Source: Bin95 sp965220855 (GTDB lineage: Bacteria > Pseudomonadota > Alphaproteobacteria > Bin95). Taken from it: 64,000 bases of DNA. This document shows positions 1 through 8,114 of this stretch, in pieces. The notes beneath the pieces were generated by a model. The model saw only the letters and a program-made list of their open reading frames with translations. It ran no database searches and was not told where the DNA came from. The stretch spans positions 124,001 through 188,000 of the forward strand of contig CBDCQY010000002.1 of assembly GCA_965220855.1 (NCBI GenBank), written 5' to 3'. How positions within the stretch are numbered: the stretch's first letter is position 1; each line of letters begins with the position of its first letter. Made by a program: the position numbers and the translations under genes.

Positions 1-259
1 TTGAGCTTGGATCAACCTTTAAGGCAATGCCTCCCTTTGAGGTTACAAATTCTGCATCTTTAACTTCGAGCTTATACATGTCGTTTGGATATCTTTTGGG
101 ATACCATTTCTGTATAACGCATCTTTTTTCATCCACTGCCGAGTACTTCGGTGGTGATACTAGCGCAAGACCCTCGCCACCATCTCCGATATAGAAGCTG
201 AACATTTTATGCAGGATGCCTTGATGCTCCATTGCGAAAAAGTATCTGCGGTCTGCCAT
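1..259 (-). CDS. Hypothetical protein, partial (3' end outside window)
   Basis: The frame is open from an ATG at 259 to the window edge, so only about 86 N-terminal residues are visible (starting MADRRYFFAMEHQG). A purine-rich Shine-Dalgarno stretch (AGGAGAAGGA) lies directly upstream of that ATG, which supports a real start. I do not recognise the family. The visible part is aromatic- and lysine-rich with no signal peptide or membrane segment. Base composition is clearly more AT-rich than the rest of the window, and codon use includes AAA, GTA and TCA that neighbours avoid, which suggests acquired DNA. Function unknown. Confidence 0.6.
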   Translation of the reverse strand, partial: MADRRYFFAMEHQGILHKMFSFYIGDGGEGLALVSPPKYSAVDEKRCVIQKWYPKRYPNDMYKLEVKDAEFVTSKGGIALKVDPSS

Positions 260-414
260 TTCCTTCTCCTATCGAGATTGCAAGAGAGTGGTTGCGCAGG
301 CATATACGCATAGCGAGAAGTTCACCTATCATCGAGTGATCGACGGTGACTCGCCCGCAATGCTGTACAAGACCTCCGCTCTATATGGGGCGCTTTAAAT
401 GAAGTTCAAGTGCT

Positions 415-452
415 GGCGCCAAGTGACGATAGAGGCGCCAAGTGACGATAGA
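415..452. repeat. Perfect 19-bp tandem duplication
   Basis: Two head-to-tail identical copies of GGCGCCAAGTGACGATAGA occupy 415-433 and 434-452. They lie in a stretch without a credible gene (about 260-570), between the low-GC partial gene at the edge and the DinB remnant. Composition changes from AT-rich to GC-rich across this stretch. The duplication may mark a recombination or excision scar. Nothing else in the gap looked functional. Confidence 0.85.
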
Positions 453-570
453 AAGGTCGCAGGACGCTAGTCAGCCGTAGGCCGGAGTCTATCCGGTCGC
501 GATACTTGGGGAGCGTTGCCAAGGTAGGCCGTATCTGGCCGCCGGAGGAGGCGGTACGCAGGCGAGGCCA

Positions 571-819
571 GTGGTTGGCTTGGGGGCGATCCACAGGACG
601 ATGGACCATATTCTGGCCGGCGTCGATGACGAGCGCATGGTCGGCGCGCTCACCTACGCCAACCAGTCGGGCGAGGCGCAGCACACGGCGATGCGGCTGG
701 TGTGGACGCATCTCTTCAACCATCAGACGCATCATCGCGGCCAGACGCACGGCATGCTGAGCCAGGCCGGTCTCGACCCGCCGCCGCTCGACCTGATCTA
801 CTATCTGCGCTCGCTCTGA
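571..819 (+). pseudogene. DinB-family protein remnant
   Basis: The 82 residues translate to the two ends of a DinB/YfiT-like four-helix metal-binding protein. GAIHRTMDHIL near the start resembles the first-helix region of the family. HLFNHQTHHRGQTHGML near residues 48-64 is the characteristic C-terminal metal-binding helix, followed by the conserved LDLIYYLR end. Family members are usually about 160-170 residues, so the N-terminus and about half the middle are missing. The two conserved parts are joined directly, as if by an internal deletion. Without the N-terminal histidine and the bundle core it is unlikely to fold normally. A short functional protein cannot be excluded. The gene assignment is secure; the pseudogene call is inference. 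Confidence 0.65.
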
Positions 820-847
820 GGCCCGCGCCGGCCCATAATCGGCCGTC

Positions 848-1816
848 ATGAGCGGCCTTGCGACACGGATCGGGCCGGAGGAGGCGGATGCGGCCGTCCG
901 CCGCGCGGCGGCGCGTTATATCGACAGCCGGCGGGCGCGCATCCCGGAGTTCGTCCGGCGCAATTTCCGCCTGAGAGGCGCGCTCGGCCTGCACCGCCAC
1001 GCGCTCGGGCGCGACCTGGTGCGCGCCCCCGCCAATCTGGCGCTCGCCGGCCCCAACCTCGCGCTCGAACTGGCCGCCCTGCTCGCCGAACGCCACCGCC
1101 CGGAGCGCGCCCGGCGGCTGCGCGGCAAGCGGCGCCTGCTGGTCACCGATGTGGCGCGCGAGCTCGAATGGCGCCTGTTCTCCGAACTGCTGGAACTGCC
1201 CTACGAGCAGCCGGGCCGGCGCGCGACCCGCGACGCGCTCGCCGAGGAAATCGCCCGCGAGCCGGCGATCGCCGACATGCTGGCGGCGGTCGCGACGGCG
1301 AGCCGCCAGCCCGGCTTCGAGGCCTGGGCGCGCGAGGCGGCCGGGCGCTATGGCGAGGCGCGGCTCGCGGTCGCCGATCTCGCCACCTCGCTCGCCTCGG
1401 CCGGCATCGGCGCGACGCTCTTCCGCCAGTGGACGCCGGGGGCGCTCTCGCTCGGGCCGGCGGCGGCGCAGCTGCTGGCCCAGCAGGCGGCGGTGGCGGG
1501 CTTTCCGCTGGGCGCCGGGGCGGGCGCGCTCTGGTACGGCCTCTTCCCGGCCAAGGCCTCGACGGTCGCGGCGGTGGGCCTGACCGGCGCTCTGGCGCTG
1601 CTGCCGGCCATGCTGTCGGCCTTCGCCGGCGTGGCCGCCGACCCGATCCAGGCCCGGCTCGGCCTGCATGACCGCCGCCTCCAGCGCCTGCTGGACGCGC
1701 TGGAGGCGCGCCTGCTCGGCCGCGCGGAGACGGGCTTCAACCCGCGCGAGCCGTGGGTGGCGCGCATTCTGGACCTCGCCGACCTGCTGAGCCTCGCGCG
1801 CCGCGCCGTGGCCTGA
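848..1816 (+). CDS. Conserved hypothetical protein with C-terminal hydrophobic segments
   Basis: A 322-residue protein rich in Ala, Arg and Leu. The N-terminal 130 residues are basic (RYIDSRRARIPEFVRRNF, then HRHALGRDLVRAPANL). A central acidic/helical stretch follows, and two hydrophobic segments lie near residues 215-245 and 250-275, so it is probably membrane-associated. It resembles proteobacterial proteins of unknown function (possibly the DUF6635 type, from memory and not verifiable here). No catalytic motif is visible. It starts shortly after the DinB remnant and ends just before a convergent flavin monooxygenase gene. No clear ribosome site precedes the ATG. Confidence 0.7.
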   Translation: MSGLATRIGPEEADAAVRRAAARYIDSRRARIPEFVRRNFRLRGALGLHRHALGRDLVRAPANLALAGPNLALELAALLAERHRPERARRLRGKRRLLVTDVARELEWRLFSELLELPYEQPGRRATRDALAEEIAREPAIADMLAAVATASRQPGFEAWAREAAGRYGEARLAVADLATSLASAGIGATLFRQWTPGALSLGPAAAQLLAQQAAVAGFPLGAGAGALWYGLFPAKASTVAAVGLTGALALLPAMLSAFAGVAADPIQARLGLHDRRLQRLLDALEARLLGRAETGFNPREPWVARILDLADLLSLARRAVA

Positions 1817-1825
1817 GCGCGCCGC

Positions 1826-2848
1826 TTACGCCGCCGCGCCCGCCGCCGTCAGCCCCCAGGCCCCGGCGAGCAGCTCGTAGCTCCGCCGGCGCGCGGCCTC
1901 GTCATGCGTCCAGGTGACCACCGCGATCTCGTCCACCTCCAGCTCCTCGCCGATGGCGGCGATGCGCCGCGCCACCGGCTCCGGCCGCCCGATGATCGCG
2001 TCGCGCCGGAAGCGCTCCAGCCGCGCCGCCTCGCTGTCGCTGTAGCGGTGGCTGGCGGCCTTCTCGGCCGATTCGAGCGGCAGGAACAGCCCCCGGTCGC
2101 GCCCGAGCCGCCAGCGCAGACGCGGCCCGAAATGGAACTCGGCCTCCTCGTCGCTCTCGGCCGCCAGCGCCCAGACGCAGATCGCCGAATGCGGCTCCGG
2201 CCGTTCGGCGCTCGGGCGATATTGCTCCCGGTAGAGCGAGAGCGCTTCCGCCGCGCCGCGCCCGTCGGTGAAGAACCAGGCGAAGGCGTAGGGCAGGCCG
2301 AAAAAGGCCGCGACCTGGGCGCCGTAATTGGAGGAGCCGAGCACCCAGATTTCGGGCACGGTGTCGCCCTGCGGAAAGGCGCCGACCATGGCGAAGGGAT
2401 GGCCTTCCGGCAGCGGCTCGGCCTTGAGCCAGGCTTGCAGGTCGCGAATGTCGGCGGGGAATTGCGCCGGGCGCTCATTGGCGAGCGGATTCAGCGCAAA
2501 GGCGGTGCGCCCGTCGGAGCCGGGCGCGCGCCCGAGGCCGAGATCGATGCGCCCCGGCGCCAGCGCGTCCAGCACCCGAAACTGCTCCGCCACCTTGAAG
2601 GGCGCGTAATGCGGCAGCATCACGCCGGCGCTGCCGATGCGGATGCGCGAGGTCCGGGCCGCCATGCCGGCGACCAGAATCTCCGGCGCCGTGCCGACGA
2701 TGGTCGGGTGGTTGTGATGCTCCGAGACCCAGAAGCGCGCATAGCCGAGCCGGTCGCAATGCTCGGCCATGGCGAGCGTGTTGCGGATCGCCTCGCCCTG
2801 CGGGCGGCCCTCGGCCGCGATCGACTGGTCCAGGACCGAGAGCCGCAA
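1826..2848 (-). CDS. LLM-class flavin-dependent oxidoreductase
   Basis: A luciferase-like monooxygenase of 340 residues. The TIM-barrel hallmarks are visible: an N-terminal strand MRLSVLDQS, the FWVSEHHN motif near residue 40, TSRIRIGSAGVMLPHY near 67-82, and LGLGRAPGSD near 103-112. These fit the single-component subgroup found in many Proteobacteria. Such enzymes use reduced FMN, or in some groups F420, to oxidise or reduce small organic substrates; the substrate cannot be read from sequence. It is the last gene of the rplM operon, beginning only 4 bases after the lactonase-like gene. The FbiC-type gene at the right edge makes F420 a possible cofactor. Confidence 0.88.
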   Translation of the reverse strand: MRLSVLDQSIAAEGRPQGEAIRNTLAMAEHCDRLGYARFWVSEHHNHPTIVGTAPEILVAGMAARTSRIRIGSAGVMLPHYAPFKVAEQFRVLDALAPGRIDLGLGRAPGSDGRTAFALNPLANERPAQFPADIRDLQAWLKAEPLPEGHPFAMVGAFPQGDTVPEIWVLGSSNYGAQVAAFFGLPYAFAWFFTDGRGAAEALSLYREQYRPSAERPEPHSAICVWALAAESDEEAEFHFGPRLRWRLGRDRGLFLPLESAEKAASHRYSDSEAARLERFRRDAIIGRPEPVARRIAAIGEELEVDEIAVVTWTHDEAARRRSYELLAGAWGLTAAGAAA

Positions 2849-2852
2849 GGCG

Positions 2853-3656
2853 TCAGCCGACAGGCTCGGCGTCGAGGCGCGCGACGATGCCGGAAAGCTC
2901 CTCCGAGGCGGCCGGATAGCGATGCAGCACGCGCGGATCGTGGCCCGGCACGACGCGCTCCGGCGCGCCCGCCAGCGCCTCCAGCCGGTCGAAGCCGGCC
3001 AGCAGGTCGGCCACGTTAAAGACGATCGGGAACGGCCGGCGCTGCTCCAGATTGGCGTAGAAATGCGCCGCGTCCGAGGCCAGCACCACCGGCCCCCGCC
3101 GGGTCTCGACGCGCACGCTCATCAGCCCCTTGGCGTGCCCGCCGATATGGTGGACCGAGACGCCCGGAGCCAGCTGCGCGTCGCCGTCATGGAAGGCGAC
3201 CTCGCCGGCATAGAGCTTGCGCACCATCGTGCAGACATCCTCGACATGGTAGGGCGCCTGCAGCACGGAGTGGCGCATGCAGGGGCCGGTCGCGTAGCCC
3301 ATCTCCTCCTCCTGGAGATGGAAGCGCGCATTGGGGAAGTCCGTGAGCGTGCCGGCATGGTCGTAATGCAGATGCGTCACCACCACATCGCGCACCGCGT
3401 CCGCATCGACGCCGATGAGCGCCAGCGCCTCCCTCGGCAGGCGCTGCAGCTTGCGGCCGCGCTCGGCGGCGGTCTCGTGGTTGAAACCGGTATCGACGAT
3501 GAAAGTCCGGTTCCGCCCGACTACCGCCCAGACATAGAAATCGAGCTGGCCCGACATGTCGTGCGGGTCGCCGCCGATCATGTTCTCGCTCATGGCGCGC
3601 TCGGCGACTTCGCCGTATTTGAGCGCATAGACCTCGTAGAGATCACCGTCCGGCAT
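2853..3656 (-). CDS. N-acyl homoserine lactonase-like metallo-beta-lactamase fold hydrolase
   Basis: The 267-residue protein has the metallo-beta-lactamase signature HLHYDH at residues 95-100, with further metal ligands H174 (GGHAKG), D195 (ASDAAHF) and H239 (VPGHD). The start (LYEVYALKYGE) and overall length match the AHL-lactonase/AttM-like group, whose members open acyl-homoserine lactones or related lactones using two zinc ions. Related proteins act on other lactones, so quorum quenching is only a possibility. Its start overlaps the end of the gamma-carbonic anhydrase gene by 14 bases, and it sits in the rplM-rpsI-argC transcription unit. No signal peptide, so cytoplasmic. Confidence 0.85.
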   Translation of the reverse strand: MPDGDLYEVYALKYGEVAERAMSENMIGGDPHDMSGQLDFYVWAVVGRNRTFIVDTGFNHETAAERGRKLQRLPREALALIGVDADAVRDVVVTHLHYDHAGTLTDFPNARFHLQEEEMGYATGPCMRHSVLQAPYHVEDVCTMVRKLYAGEVAFHDGDAQLAPGVSVHHIGGHAKGLMSVRVETRRGPVVLASDAAHFYANLEQRRPFPIVFNVADLLAGFDRLEALAGAPERVVPGHDPRVLHRYPAASEELSGIVARLDAEPVG

Positions 3657-4185
3657 GGTCCAGCTCCTTCAGCGATTCGCGGTGGATCTGCGCGTTCTGC
3701 GCGTAATGCGCGGTCTGGCGGCGGAAGCCCTCCAGCGCCGCCGGCTCCAGGTCGCGCATCTTGCTGGCGGGCGAGCCGGCCCAGAGCTCGCCGGCCGGCA
3801 GCCGCTTGCCCGGCGTCAGCAGCGCGCCGGCGGCCAGCATGGCGTCGCCCTCGACCACGCAGCCGTCCAGCACCGTGGCGTTCATGCCGATGAAGGCGCG
3901 GTCCAGCAGCCGGCAGCCATGGATCATGCAGCGATGGCCGATCAGCACCTGGTCGCCGATTTCGGTGTCGAACCTGCCGCCGGTGACATGCACCACCGCG
4001 CCGTCCTGGATGTTGGTTCCCGCGCCGATGCGGATGCGCCCGACATCGCCGCGCACCACGGCGTTATACCAGATGCTGGAGCCCGGACCGATCTCGACAT
4101 CGCCGACGACCACCGCCCCCGGCGCGATGAACACGTCCCCGGCCACTTTCGGCCAGACGCCCCGATAGGGCAGCAGCCGGCCCAT
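3643..4185 (-). CDS. Gamma carbonic anhydrase family protein
   Basis: A 180-residue left-handed beta-helix protein with hexapeptide repeats (IAPGAVVVGDV, IGPGSSIW, IGAGTNIQDGAVVH). The three zinc-binding histidines of the gamma class are in place: H66 (VVHVT), H84 (IGHRC) and H89 (MIHGC). The conserved R45-D47 pair is present in NAVVRGDVG. Many proteins of this type (YrdA/PaaY-like) bind zinc without proven carbonic anhydrase activity, so the reaction is not certain. The start codon shares one base with the argC stop codon, implying translational coupling. This start gives the usual family length. Confidence 0.9.
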   Translation of the reverse strand: MGRLLPYRGVWPKVAGDVFIAPGAVVVGDVEIGPGSSIWYNAVVRGDVGRIRIGAGTNIQDGAVVHVTGGRFDTEIGDQVLIGHRCMIHGCRLLDRAFIGMNATVLDGCVVEGDAMLAAGALLTPGKRLPAGELWAGSPASKMRDLEPAALEGFRRQTAHYAQNAQIHRESLKELDHAGR

Positions 4186-5234
4186 CACGGATAGAGCGCC
4201 TCCAGTTCGAGCGCGGTGGTCTCGGCCACGCCCAGCATGGCGTTCATGTTCTGCACCGCCTGGCCCGACGCGCCCTTGACCAGATTGTCGATGGCGGAGA
4301 CCAGGATCGCCCTGCCGGGAACCCGGTCGGCCGCAACCCCGATGTCGCAGCGATTGGCCCCGCGCACATGCCGGGTCGCCGGCGCGCCGGCGGGCAGCAC
4401 ATGCACGAACGGCTCGTCCGCATAGCGCCGGGCGAGGCGCTGGCGCAGGCCGTCGGCCGTCTCCCCCTCGGCCAGTTCGACATAGATGGTCGAGAGGATG
4501 CCCCGGTTCATCGGCGCCAGATGCGGCGTGAAGGTGACCGTGACCGGCGCGCCGGCAGCCTCGCCCAGGCCCTGCTCGATCTCGGGCGCATGGCGGTGGC
4601 GGCCGATGCCGTAGGCGTGGATGCCGTCCTGCACCTCGGGGAACAGCGTGTCCTCGCGCAGCCCGCGCCCGGCCCCGGTGACGCCCGACTTGGCGTCGAT
4701 GACGATGTTGCGCGCCGAGATCGCGCCCTCGGCCAGCAGCGGCGCCAGCGGCAGCTGCGCGCCGGTGGGGTAGCAGCCGGGATTGGCGACCAGGCGCGCG
4801 GCCGCCACCTCGCGGCGCTTCAGCTCGGTCAGCCCATAGACGGCGCTCTTTTGCAGTTCGGGCGCGAGATGGGCGTGGCCGTACCATTCGGCGTAGGTCT
4901 CGACATCGGCCAGCCGGAAGTCGGCCGAGAGGTCCACCACCTTCAGATGCTCCGGCAGGGCGGCCACGGTCTCCTGCGTCGTGCCGTGCGGCAGGCAGCA
5001 GAACACGATGTCATGGGCGGCGAAATCCACATCCTGGATGCGCACAAGGTCCGGCAGGCCGAGCGCGGCCAGATGCGGGAAGACGGCGCCGAACGGCTCG
5101 CCCGCGCGCCGGTCGGCGGTGAGCGTGCGAATCTCGATATGCGGGTGGCGGGCCAGCAGGCGGATGAGTTCCGCGCCGGTATAGCCGCTCGCGCCCAGGA
5201 TCGCCGCCCGGGCCCGGTTGGTCGTCTGGGGCAT
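4185..5234 (-). CDS. argC: N-acetyl-gamma-glutamyl-phosphate reductase
   Basis: ArgC catalyses the NADPH-dependent reduction of N-acetylglutamyl phosphate to the semialdehyde in arginine synthesis. The N-terminal dinucleotide-binding motif GASGYTGAEL lies at residues 14-23, and the catalytic cysteine is C154 in NPGCYPTG. The dimerisation/substrate segment SGVTGAGRG and the late HVRGANRC element are also conserved. Length (349) is normal for the long bacterial type. It follows rpsI by 50 bases; rplM-rpsI-argC is a familiar alphaproteobacterial order, so it is probably cotranscribed with the ribosomal protein genes. Confidence 0.96.
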   Translation of the reverse strand: MPQTTNRARAAILGASGYTGAELIRLLARHPHIEIRTLTADRRAGEPFGAVFPHLAALGLPDLVRIQDVDFAAHDIVFCCLPHGTTQETVAALPEHLKVVDLSADFRLADVETYAEWYGHAHLAPELQKSAVYGLTELKRREVAAARLVANPGCYPTGAQLPLAPLLAEGAISARNIVIDAKSGVTGAGRGLREDTLFPEVQDGIHAYGIGRHRHAPEIEQGLGEAAGAPVTVTFTPHLAPMNRGILSTIYVELAEGETADGLRQRLARRYADEPFVHVLPAGAPATRHVRGANRCDIGVAADRVPGRAILVSAIDNLVKGASGQAVQNMNAMLGVAETTALELEALYP

Positions 5235-5284
5235 GGCACACCCCCCGAGGGTCGCCCGGCGCGGCGCGGCGCCGCAGGGCGGGT

Positions 5285-5785
5285 CTAGCGTTTCGAGAAC
5301 TGGAAGCTGCGCCTGGCTTTCGGCTTGCCGTATTTCTTGCGCTCGACGCGCCGCGCGTCGCGGGTCAGGAAGCCGCCCTGCTTCAGCGCCGGACGCAGGC
5401 CCGGCTCGAAGCTGGTCAGCGCCTTGGCGATGCCGTGGCGCACCGCGCCGGCCTGGCCGGACTGGCCGCCGCCGCGCACGGTGCAGATCACGTCATACTG
5501 GTTCGTGCGGTTGACCGCGCCGAAAGGCTGGCCGATCAGCATCCGGTGGGTCGGGCGGGGGAAGTAGTCGTCGCCGGACCGGCCGTTGACGGTGATCCGC
5601 CCCGCGCCGGGACGGATCCAGACCCTGGCGATCGATTCCTTGCGCTTGCCGGTGGCGTAGGCGCGGCCGAGCTGGTCGATCACCGGCGCGGCCGGCGCGT
5701 CATGGACCGGCTCCGCCGGAGGCCGGTCCTCGTCGGCCACCAGCACCTCCTTCAGGTCGGCGAGCGTGCGCGTCTCCTCGGCCAT
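5285..5785 (-). CDS. rpsI: 30S ribosomal protein S9
   Basis: The C-terminal 130 residues are a classic S9: YATGKRKESIARVWIRPG, the NGR and RTNQYDV core, GGGQSGQAGAVRHGIAKAL, and the basic tail ending FQFSKR that reaches the ribosomal P site. An N-terminal extension of about 35 acidic residues (MAEETRTLADLKEVL) precedes the S9 domain, as in other alphaproteobacteria. It begins 5 bases after rplM and is transcribed with it. The start was chosen because it sits immediately behind rplM and yields the typical alphaproteobacterial length of 166. Confidence 0.97.
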   Translation of the reverse strand: MAEETRTLADLKEVLVADEDRPPAEPVHDAPAAPVIDQLGRAYATGKRKESIARVWIRPGAGRITVNGRSGDDYFPRPTHRMLIGQPFGAVNRTNQYDVICTVRGGGQSGQAGAVRHGIAKALTSFEPGLRPALKQGGFLTRDARRVERKKYGKPKARRSFQFSKR

Positions 5786-5790
5786 CGCCG

Positions 5791-6252
5791 TCAGCTCCCT
5801 CTGGCGTTCTTGCGGTTCATGGCGGCGACATCCAGCGCGGCCGGCTTCTGCCCGGTATGCTTGTGCTCCGGGCCGGCATAGACATGCAGCTTGGAGATCA
5901 CCTGCCGGCCGAGCTTGGTCTTGGGCAGCATGCGCTCCACCGCCTTCTCGATCAGCCGCTCCGGCCGGCGCCCGCGCTGCTCGCGCACGGTGCGCGAGCG
6001 CAGCCCGCCGGGATAGCCGGTGTGCCAGTGATAGACCTTGTCGTCTTCCTTCGCGCCGGTCAGCGCCACCTTGTCGGCGTTGACGACGACGACATGGTCG
6101 CCGCAGTCGAGATGCGGCGTGTAGAGCGGCTTGTGCTTGCCGCGCAGGCGCATGGCGACGATCGAGGCCAGCCGCCCGAGCACCAGCCCGTCGGCGTCGA
6201 TCAGCCACCATTTCCGCTCGACGTCGGCCGGCTTGGCGGAGTATGTCTTCAT
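5791..6252 (-). CDS. rplM: 50S ribosomal protein L13
   Basis: A full-length L13 (153 residues) with the family start MKTYSAKPADVERKWWLIDA, then GRLAS, the KHKPLYTPHLDCGDHVVVVNA segment in altered form, and the YHWHTGYPGGL element followed by ERMLPK. It binds 23S rRNA early in 50S assembly. It is the first gene of the rplM-rpsI-argC unit. A purine-rich ribosome site (AGAAGAGGG) lies just upstream, and a good sigma70-like promoter precedes it. Confidence 0.97.
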   Translation of the reverse strand: MKTYSAKPADVERKWWLIDADGLVLGRLASIVAMRLRGKHKPLYTPHLDCGDHVVVVNADKVALTGAKEDDKVYHWHTGYPGGLRSRTVREQRGRRPERLIEKAVERMLPKTKLGRQVISKLHVYAGPEHKHTGQKPAALDVAAMNRKNARGS

Positions 6253-6285
6253 CTGTCCCTCTTCTCCGGGGCGAGACGGCGGCGC

Positions 6286-6313
6286 ACAATAGCGCCCTTC
6301 CGGCCGCTGTCAA
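6286..6313 (-). promoter_or_regulatory. Putative sigma70-type promoter of rplM operon
   Basis: Read on the minus strand, TTGACA (6313-6308) is followed after 16 bases by TATTGT (6291-6286), about 34 bases ahead of the rplM start codon. The -35 is a perfect consensus and the -10 is close. It lies in the short divergent gap shared with the enoyl-CoA hydratase gene. Confidence 0.65.
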
Positions 6314-6356
6314 CGACAACGGCGCCCCGATCTTTCAGCGCGGGAGCACCTGCCCG

Positions 6357-7136
<780 letters not shown>

Positions 7137-8114
7137 GCATCGCGGGCCGGATGCAGCGCACCGCGTGGCCGGGCCGGACCTCGACCGGCGCCGGCGGCTC
7201 GGCGGCGCAGGCGGCGTCGGCGAGCGGGCAGCGCGGCGCAAAGGCGCAGCCGGGCGGCAGCCGGCTCATGTCCGGCGGCGAGCCGGGGATCGCCTCCAGC
7301 CGCTTGCCGCGCGAGGCGCCATGCACGGTGGAGCCGAGCAGGCCCTGCGTATAGGGGTGGGCGGCCTGGCGGATGACCTCGCCGACCGCGCCGGTCTCCA
7401 CCATGCGCCCGCCATACATCACCGCCAGCCGGTCGGCGATTTCGGTCGCGACGCCCACATCGTGGGTGACGAAGATCACGCTCATGCCGAGCTCGCGCTG
7501 CAACTGGCGCAGCAGCAGCAGAATCTGGATCTGCACCGTGGCGTCCAGCGCCGTGGTCGGCTCGTCGGCGAGCAGCAGCCGGGGCGAGCAGGCGAGCGCG
7601 AGCGCGATCATGGCGCGCTGGCGCATGCCGCCGGAGAGTTCGTGCGGATAAGCGGCGAGCCGGCGTCTGGGCGAGGGTATCTGCACCAGGTCGAACAGTT
7701 CGAGCGCGCGCTTCAGCCCCTCGGCGCGCGTGCGGCCGAGATGGCGCTGCACCGTCTCCGCGATCTGCGCGCCGACGGTGAACACCGGATCGAACGCCAC
7801 CATCGGCTCCTGGAAGATCATCGCGACATCGCGCCCGCGCAGGTCGGAAAGCTCGCCGGGCGACATGGCGATCACATCGCGCCCGCCGATCTCGATGCGG
7901 CCGCCCAGCCGGGCGCGCTTCGGCAGGAGGCGCATGAGCGCGCGCATGGTCACGGTCTTGCCGGAGCCGGATTCGCCGAGGATGGTCAGCACCTCGCCGC
8001 GCGCCAGGTCGAAATCGACGCCGTTCACCGCGCTGACGGTCGCGTCGCGGCTGACGAAGGCCACCTCCAGGCCGCGCACCCGCACCAGGATGTCGGCGTC
8101 TCCGGCCGCGCCGT

